This document shows positions 50,664-58,778 of a stretch of 64,000 nt of DNA, one piece after another. Source of the stretch: Opitutaceae bacterium TAV5 (GTDB lineage Bacteria > Verrucomicrobiota > Verrucomicrobiia > Opitutales > Opitutaceae). The stretch is from NCBI GenBank assembly GCA_000242935.3, contig CP007053.1:1798001-1862000 (forward strand). The letters are read 5' to 3'. The position numbers and the translations under genes are program-made. A model generated the notes under the pieces. That model was not told the origin of the DNA, did not search any database, and was given only the letters and a program-made list of their open reading frames with translations. How positions within the stretch are numbered: position 1 is the first letter of the stretch; each line of letters starts with the position of its first letter.

Positions 50664-50679
50664 TTTTCTCAAACCATTG
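50664..50679. repeat. Right copy of 16-bp prophage terminal inverted repeat
   Basis: TTTTCTCAAACCATTG, the exact reverse complement of 11925-11940. It holds the CA dinucleotide expected at the 3' end of a Mu-type element. Its last bases read into the AraC N-terminal fragment. Confidence 0.62.
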
Positions 50680-50809
50680 CTGAATTTTTCCAAAATCGAC
50701 GCGGATTTACAGCCTCCCCTTTCGCAAGATGCACCTTCGCCGGATACCCTTTGCGCAACACCCCATCGATCAGCGTCCGAAAGCGTCCGGTTACGTCAGA
50801 AGCACGCAT
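50669..50809 (-). pseudogene. AraC-family regulator, N-terminal fragment
   Basis: A leftward frame of 46 codons beginning MRASDVTGRFRTLIDGVLRK, with a GGAGG ribosome-binding site. It continues to EAVNPRRFWKNSAM and then runs into prophage sequence and a stop codon two codons later. The content is that of a cupin-type AraC sensor start, and joining it to the frame at 10987-11799 gives an intact regulator. It is divergent from the FAD oxidoreductase, the probable former target gene. Confidence 0.72.
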
Positions 50810-50869
50810 TGTTACAATCCTCCATAAAAAGGTGCATTTGTCAGCTCGTTTATGAGGAACAGGCAAGTC

Positions 50870-52189
50870 ATGACGAAGAACAGATTGTTACAAAATCTCA
50901 ACCACGCCATGACCCGATCCACGATTCATGAACCCGCGCGCGACATTCCCGTGGCGCGCGAGACCGACATCCTCGTTTGCGGCGGCGGCCCGGCCGGCAT
51001 CGCCGCCGCCTTCACCGCGGCACGCGCCGGCGCGCGCGTCCTCCTCCTCGAACGCCACCCCTTCCTCGGCGGCGTATGGACCGCCGGCGCGCTGACCATT
51101 CTGATCGACACCGAGAAAAAACCCGGCCTCAACCGCGAACTCCGCCAGCGTCTCGAAGCGCGCGACGCCGCCACTTACTGCAAGCAGTGGCCCGAGTGGA
51201 CCGTTTACGGCATCGAGGCCATGAAGGGTCTGCTCGACGAGATGGCGGAGGAAACCGGGATCGGCGTGCAACTCTGCACGCAGGTGACTGCCGTCGCCCG
51301 CGAAGGCTCGCGCGTGACCGGCGTGTTCACCGAAAGCAAGTCCGGCCGCGAGTTCGTCCGCGCCCGTACCGTGATCGACACGACAGGCGACGGCGACGTG
51401 TGCGCCCGCGCCGGCTGTCCCTTCGAGCACGGCCGCCCCGGCGATGGAAAGACGCAGCCCATGACGCTCTACGGACGCATCGGCGGCTATCGCGGCACGG
51501 GCGCCGCCCGCCATCACCCGATGCTCGACATCGCCCGCAAGGCGGGCTTCCCCATCAGTTACGAGGGCGTAACGCTCTTTCCCCAGCCCGACCAGCCCGG
51601 TGTCTTCATGCTCATGGCCACGCACCTGTGGGGCAGCGGCATCGACGTGCGCAATCTCACCCGCGCCGAGCTTCAAGGCCGCCGCGAAATCCGCCAGCTC
51701 GTCCACATCCTCAAGACGCAGGGCGGCGACGACTGGAAGGACATTTACCTGATCGACACCGGACCTTTCCTCGGCGTGCGCGAGGCGCGCCGCATCCTCG
51801 GCCGGTATTACCTCACGCATGACGACCTCCAGGCCGGACGTCGCTTCGACGACGGCATCTGCCATGTGCGCTTCAACGTGGACATTCACCATCCCGATCC
51901 GGAGGAGGGAAAAAATCTCTATCATCTGCCGATGCAGCCTTACGACATTCCGTATCGCTGCCTGCTGCCGCGCGACATCGACAACCTGATGATGGCCGGC
52001 CGCTGCATTTCGGGCGATCACATCGCCCACTCCAGCTACCGGGTGACGGGCGACGCCATCGCCACCGGAGAGGCAGCCGGCCTGGCTGCCGCGCTTGCGC
52101 TGGAAACCCGCATCGATCCGCCGTTCATTGATATCCCCGCCTTCCTCGCCCGCCTCGCCGCCCTGCGCAACAGGCATCCGCTGCCCTGA
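50870..52189 (+). CDS. FAD-dependent oxidoreductase
   Basis: A 439-residue flavoprotein. The dinucleotide-binding motif is [21 protein letters not shown] (about 34-54), with an ATG motif-like [16 protein letters not shown] in the middle and a C-terminal FAD contact ([18 protein letters not shown]). It belongs to the FAD_oxidored (PF12831-like) family, often found in carbohydrate catabolic clusters of this phylum. Start at 50870 has an AGGCAAG leader; 50909 is an alternative. The gene is divergent from the disrupted AraC gene and therefore may have lost its normal control. Confidence 0.85.
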   Translation: MTKNRLLQNLNHAMTRSTIHEPARDIPVARETDILVCGGGPAGIAAAFTAARAGARVLLLERHPFLGGVWTAGALTILIDTEKKPGLNRELRQRLEARDAATYCKQWPEWTVYGIEAMKGLLDEMAEETGIGVQLCTQVTAVAREGSRVTGVFTESKSGREFVRARTVIDTTGDGDVCARAGCPFEHGRPGDGKTQPMTLYGRIGGYRGTGAARHHPMLDIARKAGFPISYEGVTLFPQPDQPGVFMLMATHLWGSGIDVRNLTRAELQGRREIRQLVHILKTQGGDDWKDIYLIDTGPFLGVREARRILGRYYLTHDDLQAGRRFDDGICHVRFNVDIHHPDPEEGKNLYHLPMQPYDIPYRCLLPRDIDNLMMAGRCISGDHIAHSSYRVTGDAIATGEAAGLAAALALETRIDPPFIDIPAFLARLAALRNRHPLP

Positions 52190-52246
52190 TCGGCTCGGCT
52201 CCCCTCCCCCCCCGTCCCCCGGCATGTATCCGGTTTTCCCGGGGCG

Positions 52247-52639
52247 TTACTCCAGATCAGACAGCGCGGTCAGGCCGGGGATTTTTTGGTAATGGCGGTC
52301 AAAGGTCAGCACCGCCGCGCCGTGTTCGAGCGCCGTGGCGCCGATGACGATGTCGGGGAGAGGGATGACGTCGCCGCGCCGGTCCATTTCCCAGGCGAGC
52401 CGGGCGGCGCGGCGCTGGGCGGCGGGAGTGAGACCCAGGAACAGCATCGTGCAAAAAGCCGCATCGAAGCGGTCGCGCACATGCGGATCGGTGCGCCCGC
52501 GCAGCACTTCGGCCCACACGATGCCGTTGATGGCGAATTCGTATTCGATCTCGAAACGTTGCAGTTCGGCGAGCGGGTCCACCCGCTCGCCGAGTCGTGC
52601 GATGAAGAAGCTGCTATCGACCAGAACGAGGTTGCTCAT
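52247..52639 (-). CDS. vapC: VapC-like PIN-domain toxin
   Basis: A 130-residue PIN domain. Acidic metal-binding residues fall at Asp8 (VLVDSSFF), Glu44 (IVWAEVLRG), Asp96 (PLPDIVIGATAL) and Asp114 (TFDRHY), as in VapC ribonucleases that cut tRNA or rRNA. The antitoxin gene is 34 bp upstream on the same strand, an ordinary vapBC order with the antitoxin first. Confidence 0.85.
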   Translation of the reverse strand: MSNLVLVDSSFFIARLGERVDPLAELQRFEIEYEFAINGIVWAEVLRGRTDPHVRDRFDAAFCTMLFLGLTPAAQRRAARLAWEMDRRGDVIPLPDIVIGATALEHGAAVLTFDRHYQKIPGLTALSDLE

Positions 52640-52673
52640 GGGATCAAGGCGTGTGCGTGTGCGAGGAAGCCGC

Positions 52674-53033
52674 TTACGTGGAAGTTCCCGGGGAGGGAGG
52701 CGTGCCAGAATCGCCCGGATCCTCGTTCAACATGCCGCCGCCTTGCCTCAGGCGCTCCTGCCGCAGACGGCGTTTTTCGGAGTTTTCCGAGAAACGCCGC
52801 ACCGCATCGCGATCGATGTCGGGAGCGTCGAGCAAATCGGAGGGTTTGGGAGCGGCCTCGGCTTCGATCTGTTCGGGCGTGAGGCCGAGCCCTTCGCTGA
52901 AAAGGCGGCGCTGCCTGGCGCGGCGCGCGGCTTCACGCAGGGCGAATTCCACCGCTTCGCGTTTCGTTTGCCTGCCAGTGAGCAGCATGACTTCGGCGAG
53001 CACATCTTCGGGTATTTCAACGGTCATTTTCAT
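52674..53033 (-). CDS. VapB-like ribbon-helix-helix antitoxin
   Basis: A 119-residue protein. The N-terminal beta strand (KMTVEIPEDVLAEVM) followed by TGRQTKREAVEFALREAARR is a ribbon-helix-helix DNA-binding unit. The C-terminal acidic region (about 55-90) would wrap the toxin. A long Arg/Gly tail is unusual. The promoter-operator region upstream (53060-53101) carries three TATGGG/CCCATA half-sites. The start at MKMTVEI (53033) places the operator upstream. Confidence 0.75.
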   Translation of the reverse strand: MKMTVEIPEDVLAEVMLLTGRQTKREAVEFALREAARRARQRRLFSEGLGLTPEQIEAEAAPKPSDLLDAPDIDRDAVRRFSENSEKRRLRQERLRQGGGMLNEDPGDSGTPPSPGTST

Positions 53034-53059
53034 TGGTGGAGTGGAATTGTCGCTCACGG

Positions 53060-53101
53060 TATGGGCCTTGACCCATATCGCAAGAATAAAGTATGGGTCA
53101 A
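53060..53101 (-). promoter_or_regulatory. vapBC promoter-operator
   Basis: On the minus strand a TTGACC box (53101-53096) and a TATGGG box (53077-53072) are separated by 18 bp, a plausible sigma70-type promoter. TTGACCCATA (53068-53077) and TATGGGTCAA (53092-53101) form a 10-bp inverted repeat with a 14-bp spacer, and an extra TATGGG lies at 53060-53065. Autoregulation by the RHH antitoxin is inferred. Confidence 0.6.
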
Positions 53102-53238
53102 CGCCCAACCTGTTTTCATTAAATATATTGTGATATTTTTAACAGGGCCGTCCATACTGATGCCGAAAAAGCTCCGCGCCGATGAGGACGCGGGAGGCAG
53201 GCGGATGGGGTTCAGGCCGTATAGTTTTCGCAGCTCGT

Positions 53239-54804
53239 CTACCGGGGTAATTCTGCATGAAAGGGCGCAACCGGCAGCCGATCGGCGCCATACAGGATCG
53301 CTGCCGGTGCATTGGACCACAGGTAACGCACGGCGACAGGTTCGCGAATGTCCGGATTGCCGACACGGATCGTATCGGTCGACTCGATACTTGTCGAGGC
53401 CGCTTGAAAGCGTCCGTCGGCGCCCGCCACCTCGAAAGTTTTTCCGGGAGGACGTTGATCCGGCGTGATCAAGCCCAGCGGCAGCGCGCCGGTCCCGGCG
53501 GTGAACGTGAGCAACAATCCTGCGCCCTCGCGTCGCACGCCAGCCAGGCGCGGTCCCTCGTCGTTCACGGAGCGGCCATAAACGCGTCGCAAGGCGACGA
53601 GCGACAACCGGCGAGCCAGTTCACGTTTATCGGGCGGATGCACGTCGTTGGGCGTTCCGAGATCGATCGACACCGCCATGAAGTTGTCCGGCTCCCTGGT
53701 CAGCGACGCCTGCGCCTCGCGGAAAATCGCCCACTCGGGGCGATCCGCACCATCCGAAGCGAAATTGGGCAACTGCACGAGAAGCGCGGGCAAGGCATCG
53801 TCGGACCAGCGCCCGCGCAAGTCGGCCAGGAAGGCGCGCAGCAGGTCGGCATATTTCGCGCCCCGCCCGATGTTTTGCTCGCCCTGATACCAGACCATGC
53901 CGCACAGGGCATACGGGATTACGGGATTTAACAGCGTATTGAAACAACCGGATGGCGTGTCGCGATGACCCGGACCGGGAGGCACGGAAGGACGGCGCCG
54001 GGTAAAGGATCTTCCGGCAGTGGCGGCATCCTGTTTTTCGCGTTCCCATTCGGCCACCTGCCGCTCGTAGTCTGCGTTTCTTTCCGGGAACATCGCGAGC
54101 GTTTTGCTCCATTTGTCGGTCATCTCGTGGTCGATCCCGGCGGCACGCAGGGCCTCGGCGCTCATCCAGGATTCGATAAACGTGCCGGCAACCGCACTCA
54201 CGATGATCCCCTGGGGAACATCGAGATGTGCGTGGAGTTCGCGTGCGAACAGGTAACCGACGGCGGAGAACTCCTTGCGCGCGTCGGGAGCGCTCACCAC
54301 CCACTGACCTCGAAACTCTGTCTGCGGCGTACCGGCAAACGGCACATGCACCGGGCGCCGCACAAACTGCCGGATGGCCGGCTCCAGCGGCGCATCGACC
54401 GCTTCCTCCGCACCGACGGATCGCCCCAGCGACTGTCCGAGCGACCATGCCATGTTGGACTGCCCGGCACACAACCATACGTCACCAACGAGGACATCAC
54501 GGCTGACTGTCCGGCCGTCGGCGCTTTCGAACAACAGGTCTTGCGCCGGCCCAGTGTCTGGCAACGGCGGCAGCGTCGCCTGCCAGCGCCCGGCGTCGTC
54601 GGCCTGCGCCTGTGCCGTCAGCGGGCCATAGCGCACGGTGACGCGCTCGCCCGGTCCGGCAGTTCCCCAAACCGGCACCGGCTTGCCGCGCTGAAGCACC
54701 GCATGGTCGCCAAAAAGCGGAGCGGGCTGCGGACGGGCGGACAACACGAGCGCGAAGACACAAAACGCACCGGCTGTCGCGATATATCGGGACTGTTTTT
54801 TCAT
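53239..54804 (-). CDS. Sialate O-acetylesterase family enzyme
   Basis: A 521-residue exported SGNH-type esterase. The signal peptide is followed by a beta-sandwich insert and the catalytic serine in CAGQSNM (Ser116). The Asp/His pair is near NDVHPPDK (about 386-392). SASA enzymes remove O-acetyl groups from sugars such as xylan or sialic acid. The start at MKKQSRY was preferred to the extended one at 54843. It follows the beta-helix enzyme after 32 bp, so the two are probably co-transcribed. Confidence 0.85.
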   Translation of the reverse strand: MKKQSRYIATAGAFCVFALVLSARPQPAPLFGDHAVLQRGKPVPVWGTAGPGERVTVRYGPLTAQAQADDAGRWQATLPPLPDTGPAQDLLFESADGRTVSRDVLVGDVWLCAGQSNMAWSLGQSLGRSVGAEEAVDAPLEPAIRQFVRRPVHVPFAGTPQTEFRGQWVVSAPDARKEFSAVGYLFARELHAHLDVPQGIIVSAVAGTFIESWMSAEALRAAGIDHEMTDKWSKTLAMFPERNADYERQVAEWEREKQDAATAGRSFTRRRPSVPPGPGHRDTPSGCFNTLLNPVIPYALCGMVWYQGEQNIGRGAKYADLLRAFLADLRGRWSDDALPALLVQLPNFASDGADRPEWAIFREAQASLTREPDNFMAVSIDLGTPNDVHPPDKRELARRLSLVALRRVYGRSVNDEGPRLAGVRREGAGLLLTFTAGTGALPLGLITPDQRPPGKTFEVAGADGRFQAASTSIESTDTIRVGNPDIREPVAVRYLWSNAPAAILYGADRLPVAPFHAELPR

Positions 54805-54836
54805 ATTCAACCAATGGGACGGGAAACGCATGTCGC

Positions 54837-56612
54837 TTACCACTGGTTGCCGGACTCCTCGACCGTCCAGGTCGCGGGTGAACGATTGACGATCGCCGGG
54901 CGCCCCGCCGGAAGGCCGATGGCGGTGTTGTTGCTGAAAACTCCGCTTCCTGTGACGCCAGCGCCAACATGCACGACATCGGTCGTCGCCGCGGATTCCG
55001 GTGCGAGTTCGACACGGTTCCCGTCAAAGGTGACGCGCTGCTCCTTTTTCCCGGTGACGTCAAAGGCACGGAAGTACGGGGAAACAATGCGGTTCCCGGA
55101 AACCTCGATGTCGGTGATCGTGTTGTCGCCAGCATAAATCCAGATGGCCCCGCGCTTCTGTCCCGAATAATCGCCGCCGCCGCGCTCGAGAACATTGCGG
55201 CGGAAAACACTGCGGGAAACAGGATGATTGGGATAGGAGCCGGTCATATTCACCGTGAAGGCTCCCATGAGCGCATTGTCAGCCAGGTAGTTGTTTTCCA
55301 TGACATGGCCGGAGCCGCCGGCAAGGTCCATGTTGTGCCCCCACCAGATGCAGGTGACGGTGTTGTGGCGGGCGGTGTTCTGTGTTGACGGCGGATCGTT
55401 GCGCCCGGTCTCGGAAAGGAAGGCGATGCCGTCGTCACCACAGCCGCGGATGTGGTTGTTTTCAACAAGGTTGTGGCTGGCCCCGCGATTGAGGTTGATG
55501 CCGTCGGCATAGGTGAAGCGGATGCGGCAGTCCCGGACAACGCCGTGCGAGGCTCCGCTCATCCAGAGGCCCACATTCGTGTGCGTGATCCAGAGACGCT
55601 CCACCCGCCAGTTGCGGGCATCCCCCGTCACGGGTTTGGCGCCGGACGCACGGTTGGTATGGACCGCGCTTTCCATAAAAAGATCGGCCAGCGCAGGTCC
55701 GTCGCCGGTGAGATGGAAGCCCATGTTGCCCGCCCAGGTCGTGCCCGCGACCGTACCGACGATACGGGTATGCCACATGCCCGCTCCCCGCACGATGACC
55801 GGGCCGTCGAGAGTCAAACGCTGCGTCTGGATCCAGGTGCCGGCGGGAATCCAGACTATCTTGTTTTGCAGGCGCGCGGCGGCGATCGTGGCGGCGATGG
55901 CCCCGGTGTCGTCGGTCACGCCATCGCCTTTCGCCCCGTTGTCGCGGACATCCAGATACGTGCCTTCCGGAGGCGGAGGGAGAGGAGGCCCGGCAAGTTC
56001 CAGGTCCACGAGGTCGATCCGGTAATACGCCGCGGTATCGTCCGGCGTCTTGCGGAGCTGGAGCCTGTCGCCGGGCTGCAGCGCCGGACCGGTGACGAAG
56101 GCGCGGGTTTCCTCCCAGAAGACATGCGCGCCCTCCGGAGAAGGGGTACTGTCCTGTCCGTTTTGCCCGGGAGCGCCGTACAGCCAGTTGTGCCGGGAGG
56201 AAAGGGCAAGCGACTGCCGGGTCTGACCGTTGACAAGGAGTGTAATCGTGGCGTCGATACCACCACCGTCAGGCGCATCCGGAATGCAATGCCGGATAAC
56301 GATGGAGTCGGCCTCGGCGGCGACGGGAATCTCGAGCGTATCGCCCGTGGCAGCAAGTTCGACGAAGGCGCGACCGGACGCCTCCTGCCCGGGCGTCGGA
56401 ATGCGTGCGGGCGGCGCCGTCATGCGCACGATGCGCGCGCCGGAGCCAACCAGACTGTTTTCGGGTGATTCGGCTTCACGGGTGACGAAAGGAAGCCGCG
56501 CGCCGACATCGGCGACGGCAGGCACATCCGCAACGGAACGGACCGGAAGGGCGAAGGCGGCGGCGGAGCCGATGACAATGGCGATCGGGGCGAGGCGTCG
56601 GAGATGTTTCAT
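54837..56612 (-). CDS. Exported right-handed beta-helix polysaccharide-active protein
   Basis: A 591-residue exported protein. A signal peptide precedes a CBM35/CBM6-like domain (about 45-210; ADSIVIRHCIPDAPDGG; RHNWLYGAPG) and then a right-handed beta-helix starting DVRDNGAKGDGVTDDTGAI (about 225), with repeated turns (GVVRDCRIRFTYADGINLN; NHIRGCGDDGIAF). This is typical of GH55/GH87-type or pectate-lyase-superfamily enzymes, with some resemblance to mycodextranase-like proteins. The precise family cannot be fixed by eye. A LacI-type operator lies 52 bp upstream. Confidence 0.8.
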   Translation of the reverse strand: MKHLRRLAPIAIVIGSAAAFALPVRSVADVPAVADVGARLPFVTREAESPENSLVGSGARIVRMTAPPARIPTPGQEASGRAFVELAATGDTLEIPVAAEADSIVIRHCIPDAPDGGGIDATITLLVNGQTRQSLALSSRHNWLYGAPGQNGQDSTPSPEGAHVFWEETRAFVTGPALQPGDRLQLRKTPDDTAAYYRIDLVDLELAGPPLPPPPEGTYLDVRDNGAKGDGVTDDTGAIAATIAAARLQNKIVWIPAGTWIQTQRLTLDGPVIVRGAGMWHTRIVGTVAGTTWAGNMGFHLTGDGPALADLFMESAVHTNRASGAKPVTGDARNWRVERLWITHTNVGLWMSGASHGVVRDCRIRFTYADGINLNRGASHNLVENNHIRGCGDDGIAFLSETGRNDPPSTQNTARHNTVTCIWWGHNMDLAGGSGHVMENNYLADNALMGAFTVNMTGSYPNHPVSRSVFRRNVLERGGGDYSGQKRGAIWIYAGDNTITDIEVSGNRIVSPYFRAFDVTGKKEQRVTFDGNRVELAPESAATTDVVHVGAGVTGSGVFSNNTAIGLPAGRPAIVNRSPATWTVEESGNQW

Positions 56613-56663
56613 GGTGGCTTGCCGGGTTGCCGGAAAACGGATTGCCGGAAAACGCCTTTGGCA

Positions 56664-56677
56664 GGCATCACGATGCC
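56664..56677. promoter_or_regulatory. Putative LacI-type operator 2, upstream of the enzyme operon
   Basis: GGCATCACGATGCC is the exact reverse complement of the palindrome at 57766-57779. It lies between the end of the LacI gene and the beta-helix enzyme, 52 bp from the latter's start. Two identical sites flanking the regulator gene support autoregulation plus control of the enzyme operon. Confidence 0.65.
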
Positions 56678-56693
56678 CGGCCGGCAGCGGCTG

Positions 56694-57770
56694 CTACAGG
56701 AGATTGACGGGTTGGCTGATCGTCGGGATTTCAGTTTTGGGCGGAGCGGCGAGACCATCGGCAAACTCGCCTTCGATGAGTGTCAGGCGCGGCACGGCAG
56801 GCAGGCCGCGTTCGTTTTGCATGAGCGCGGCAACGACCATGTCCACTGCCACGGAGCCGTGCAGTTCGTGGTGCTGGTTAAACCCGGCCGTTTTGGGATA
56901 CTCCGGCGACCAGTCGTTGTTGATGAAAGCGACATCCTGCGGCACACGCCACTTCATCCGGCGCAGGGACTGCCACACGATTTCCTCGCCGAGGATGATT
57001 TCGGGGCGGTTTTGCGCGATCCACGCCTGGATGCCCGGCACAGCGTCTTCGGTCGGTTCGGGAAATATATGCGTGAGGATCCGGTGCGTGCGGGGCAGGT
57101 GCTTTTGCAGGAACCAGGTGGGATAAAGCACGCCGTGATCGACGCGATTGTCATAGGATCTGGATACGACAACGGCGATGCGCCGGTACCCGAACTCCAC
57201 GGCCTTGGTGAGCATAAGGTGAAAGCCGTGCGAGGTATGCACAGCCACCCGGTGCAGTTGCGGCCTGGTGAACGAGAATCCGAGCGCGACGGCGGCGTAG
57301 TGTTTCCAGTCGAGTCTTTCCAGTATCTCCGACGGTCGCAGGATGCCCGCCACGATGAGTCCCGTGATATTGCGATTGCGCAGGATCGAGGCGAGCCGGC
57401 GGGCGGTAAGGTGCGGCTCGTGGAGCCAGATCGGTTCCAGCGCATAACCGAGTTCGCGGGCACGTTCCTGGGCTCCGCGATAATGGCGGCCCATATAGAG
57501 CGGCAGGTTGTTGATGTGACCGCTTTCGGGATGCGTATTCAGAAACCCGAGACTCGCCTGAAACGCCGGTGTGCGCGTCGTGCGCAGGTGAGCCATATAA
57601 GCAGCAGCGAGCGGATTGGGCCGCCAGCCGAGTTTCTCGGCGGCAGCACGGATGCGCTTGCGCGTTTCGGACGGGATCTTGGAGTGGCCGCGCAGGGCAT
57701 GGGAAACGGTGGACTGATTGCATCCGCAGGCAGCGGCGATCTCGCGGGTCGTGGGGTTTCTGTTAGGCAT
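56694..57770 (-). CDS. LacI-family transcriptional regulator (paralog 2)
   Basis: A 358-residue LacI/GalR regulator. The helix-turn-helix REIAAACGCNQSTVSHALRG (about 9-28) differs at only a few positions from that of paralog 1 at 4788-5891, and the C-terminal FNQHHELHGSVAVDMVVAAL block is shared too. The palindrome AGGCATCGTGATGCCT overlaps its start codon and a second copy lies downstream, so it likely represses itself and the beta-helix/esterase operon in the absence of a sugar ligand. Confidence 0.9.
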   Translation of the reverse strand: MPNRNPTTREIAAACGCNQSTVSHALRGHSKIPSETRKRIRAAAEKLGWRPNPLAAAYMAHLRTTRTPAFQASLGFLNTHPESGHINNLPLYMGRHYRGAQERARELGYALEPIWLHEPHLTARRLASILRNRNITGLIVAGILRPSEILERLDWKHYAAVALGFSFTRPQLHRVAVHTSHGFHLMLTKAVEFGYRRIAVVVSRSYDNRVDHGVLYPTWFLQKHLPRTHRILTHIFPEPTEDAVPGIQAWIAQNRPEIILGEEIVWQSLRRMKWRVPQDVAFINNDWSPEYPKTAGFNQHHELHGSVAVDMVVAALMQNERGLPAVPRLTLIEGEFADGLAAPPKTEIPTISQPVNLL

Positions 57771-57779
57771 CGTGATGCC
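57766..57779. promoter_or_regulatory. Putative LacI-type operator 2, overlapping the LacI start codon
   Basis: GGCATCGTGATGCC (extended AGGCATCGTGATGCCT, 57765-57780) is symmetric around a central GT. It includes the start codon of the LacI gene and lies 100 bp before the pseudopilin at 57879 on the other strand. Confidence 0.65.
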
Positions 57780-57878
57780 TGAAATTGGGCTTTAGCATTT
57801 CGGACCGCAAGTTGATATGGGCGGCACGATCCTCCGATTCACCGCCAATCATCAATCCCCCCGACACCCGTCTCCGTC

Positions 57879-58646
57879 ATGTCACTCCCCGAAAAATCCC
57901 GTCGCCATCCCGTCGCCCCCCACCGCCCTCCCGCGGGCTTCACCCTCATCGAGCTGCTCACGGTCATCGCCATCATCGGCATCCTCGCGGCGATCATCCT
58001 GCCGACGGTTTCCCGTGTCCGGAAGACGGCCCGCAAGATTCAATGCGCAAACAACATGCGCCAGATCGCCACTGCAATGCTGCTGTATGCCAACGACCAT
58101 CGCGGCAACCTGCCGGTGGCGGTCGACGGAAGCGAACGGTGGGATTCCATGCTGCGCACCTACCTGGGCATCGTCCCCGTCGCGGGAGGCGGCGCGGCCA
58201 GTCCGTCACTCATCTACAAATGTCCGGAGGATCCGCGTCCGCTCGTGGTCTCGGAATCGCCGGCGAAATGGGCGCGCTCCTATACGCTGTTGCGCGCCAA
58301 CGACAGCGAGAACCAGTGGGCCCAGGGCATCGGTGTTTTCGGCTCGGTCGGCGGAGTCCAGTACAGCCGCAATCTGTCGGAACTGGCATTTCCCTCCAAG
58401 TCGGTGATGTTCACCGAACTGTTTACCAGTTCATCCGGCGCGATCGTGGACAATTACCAATACGCCGGCGCCTTCTGCATCTCGACCGGGTGGCACGCTG
58501 ACACGGGTGACAAGGTCACCGGACGCATCAATGGCGGATTCTACCACGGCAACTCCATCAATTTCGCCTTCGCCGACGGTCACATCGAGTCCACCAACCC
58601 GAAAAATATCAATACGAGCGCGTTCAATCATTTCCGGGCCTGGTAA
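57879..58646 (+). CDS. Type II pseudopilin-like protein
   Basis: A 255-residue protein with the prepilin leader and helix [20 protein letters not shown] (about 20-39), the basic turn [18 protein letters not shown], a globular domain and the C-terminal FADGHIES motif of DUF1559-like proteins. Divergent from the LacI gene, with the operator in between. Confidence 0.88.
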   Translation: MSLPEKSRRHPVAPHRPPAGFTLIELLTVIAIIGILAAIILPTVSRVRKTARKIQCANNMRQIATAMLLYANDHRGNLPVAVDGSERWDSMLRTYLGIVPVAGGGAASPSLIYKCPEDPRPLVVSESPAKWARSYTLLRANDSENQWAQGIGVFGSVGGVQYSRNLSELAFPSKSVMFTELFTSSSGAIVDNYQYAGAFCISTGWHADTGDKVTGRINGGFYHGNSINFAFADGHIESTNPKNINTSAFNHFRAW

Positions 58647-58778
58647 ACGGTGCGGCGGCAGCGAACGCGAAGCGCAACGCCCCACATCAACGCCACCCGG
58701 ATCACCGCCAGGGTAACGGAGACAGCCACACCCGTGCCCCGCCCCTGCCTGATCCTCTCCCACCTGCTCCCGACCTCC

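Larger units (their letters stand above)
11800..50677. mobile_element. Mu-like transposable prophage with long-tail (GTA-like) tail module, about 38.9 kb
   Basis: The segment holds a MuA-type transposase, MuB-type ATPase, GemA-like protein, Mu gp25-29-like packaging and portal genes, a capsid, a tail tube, a tape measure and tail-tip proteins. Early genes run leftward and late genes rightward from a switch near 24.75 kb. Left boundary: directly beside the AraC C-terminal fragment, with four copies of a TGAGAAAAATCCG-like repeat in the first 150 bp. Right boundary: TTTTCTCAAACC next to the AraC N-terminal fragment. The exact ends are uncertain by up to about 130 bp on the left. Bases next to the proposed junctions are AGCAT and ACCAT, which differ by one base, so a 5-bp target duplication is possible but unproven. 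Confidence 0.85.

Noticed and set aside
11795-50677. Exact 5-bp target-site duplication
   Set aside because: AGCAT (11795-11799) and ACCAT (50673-50677) differ at one base and the resulting ends would not begin with TG and end with CA; other boundary choices give no duplication either. Left as unresolved.
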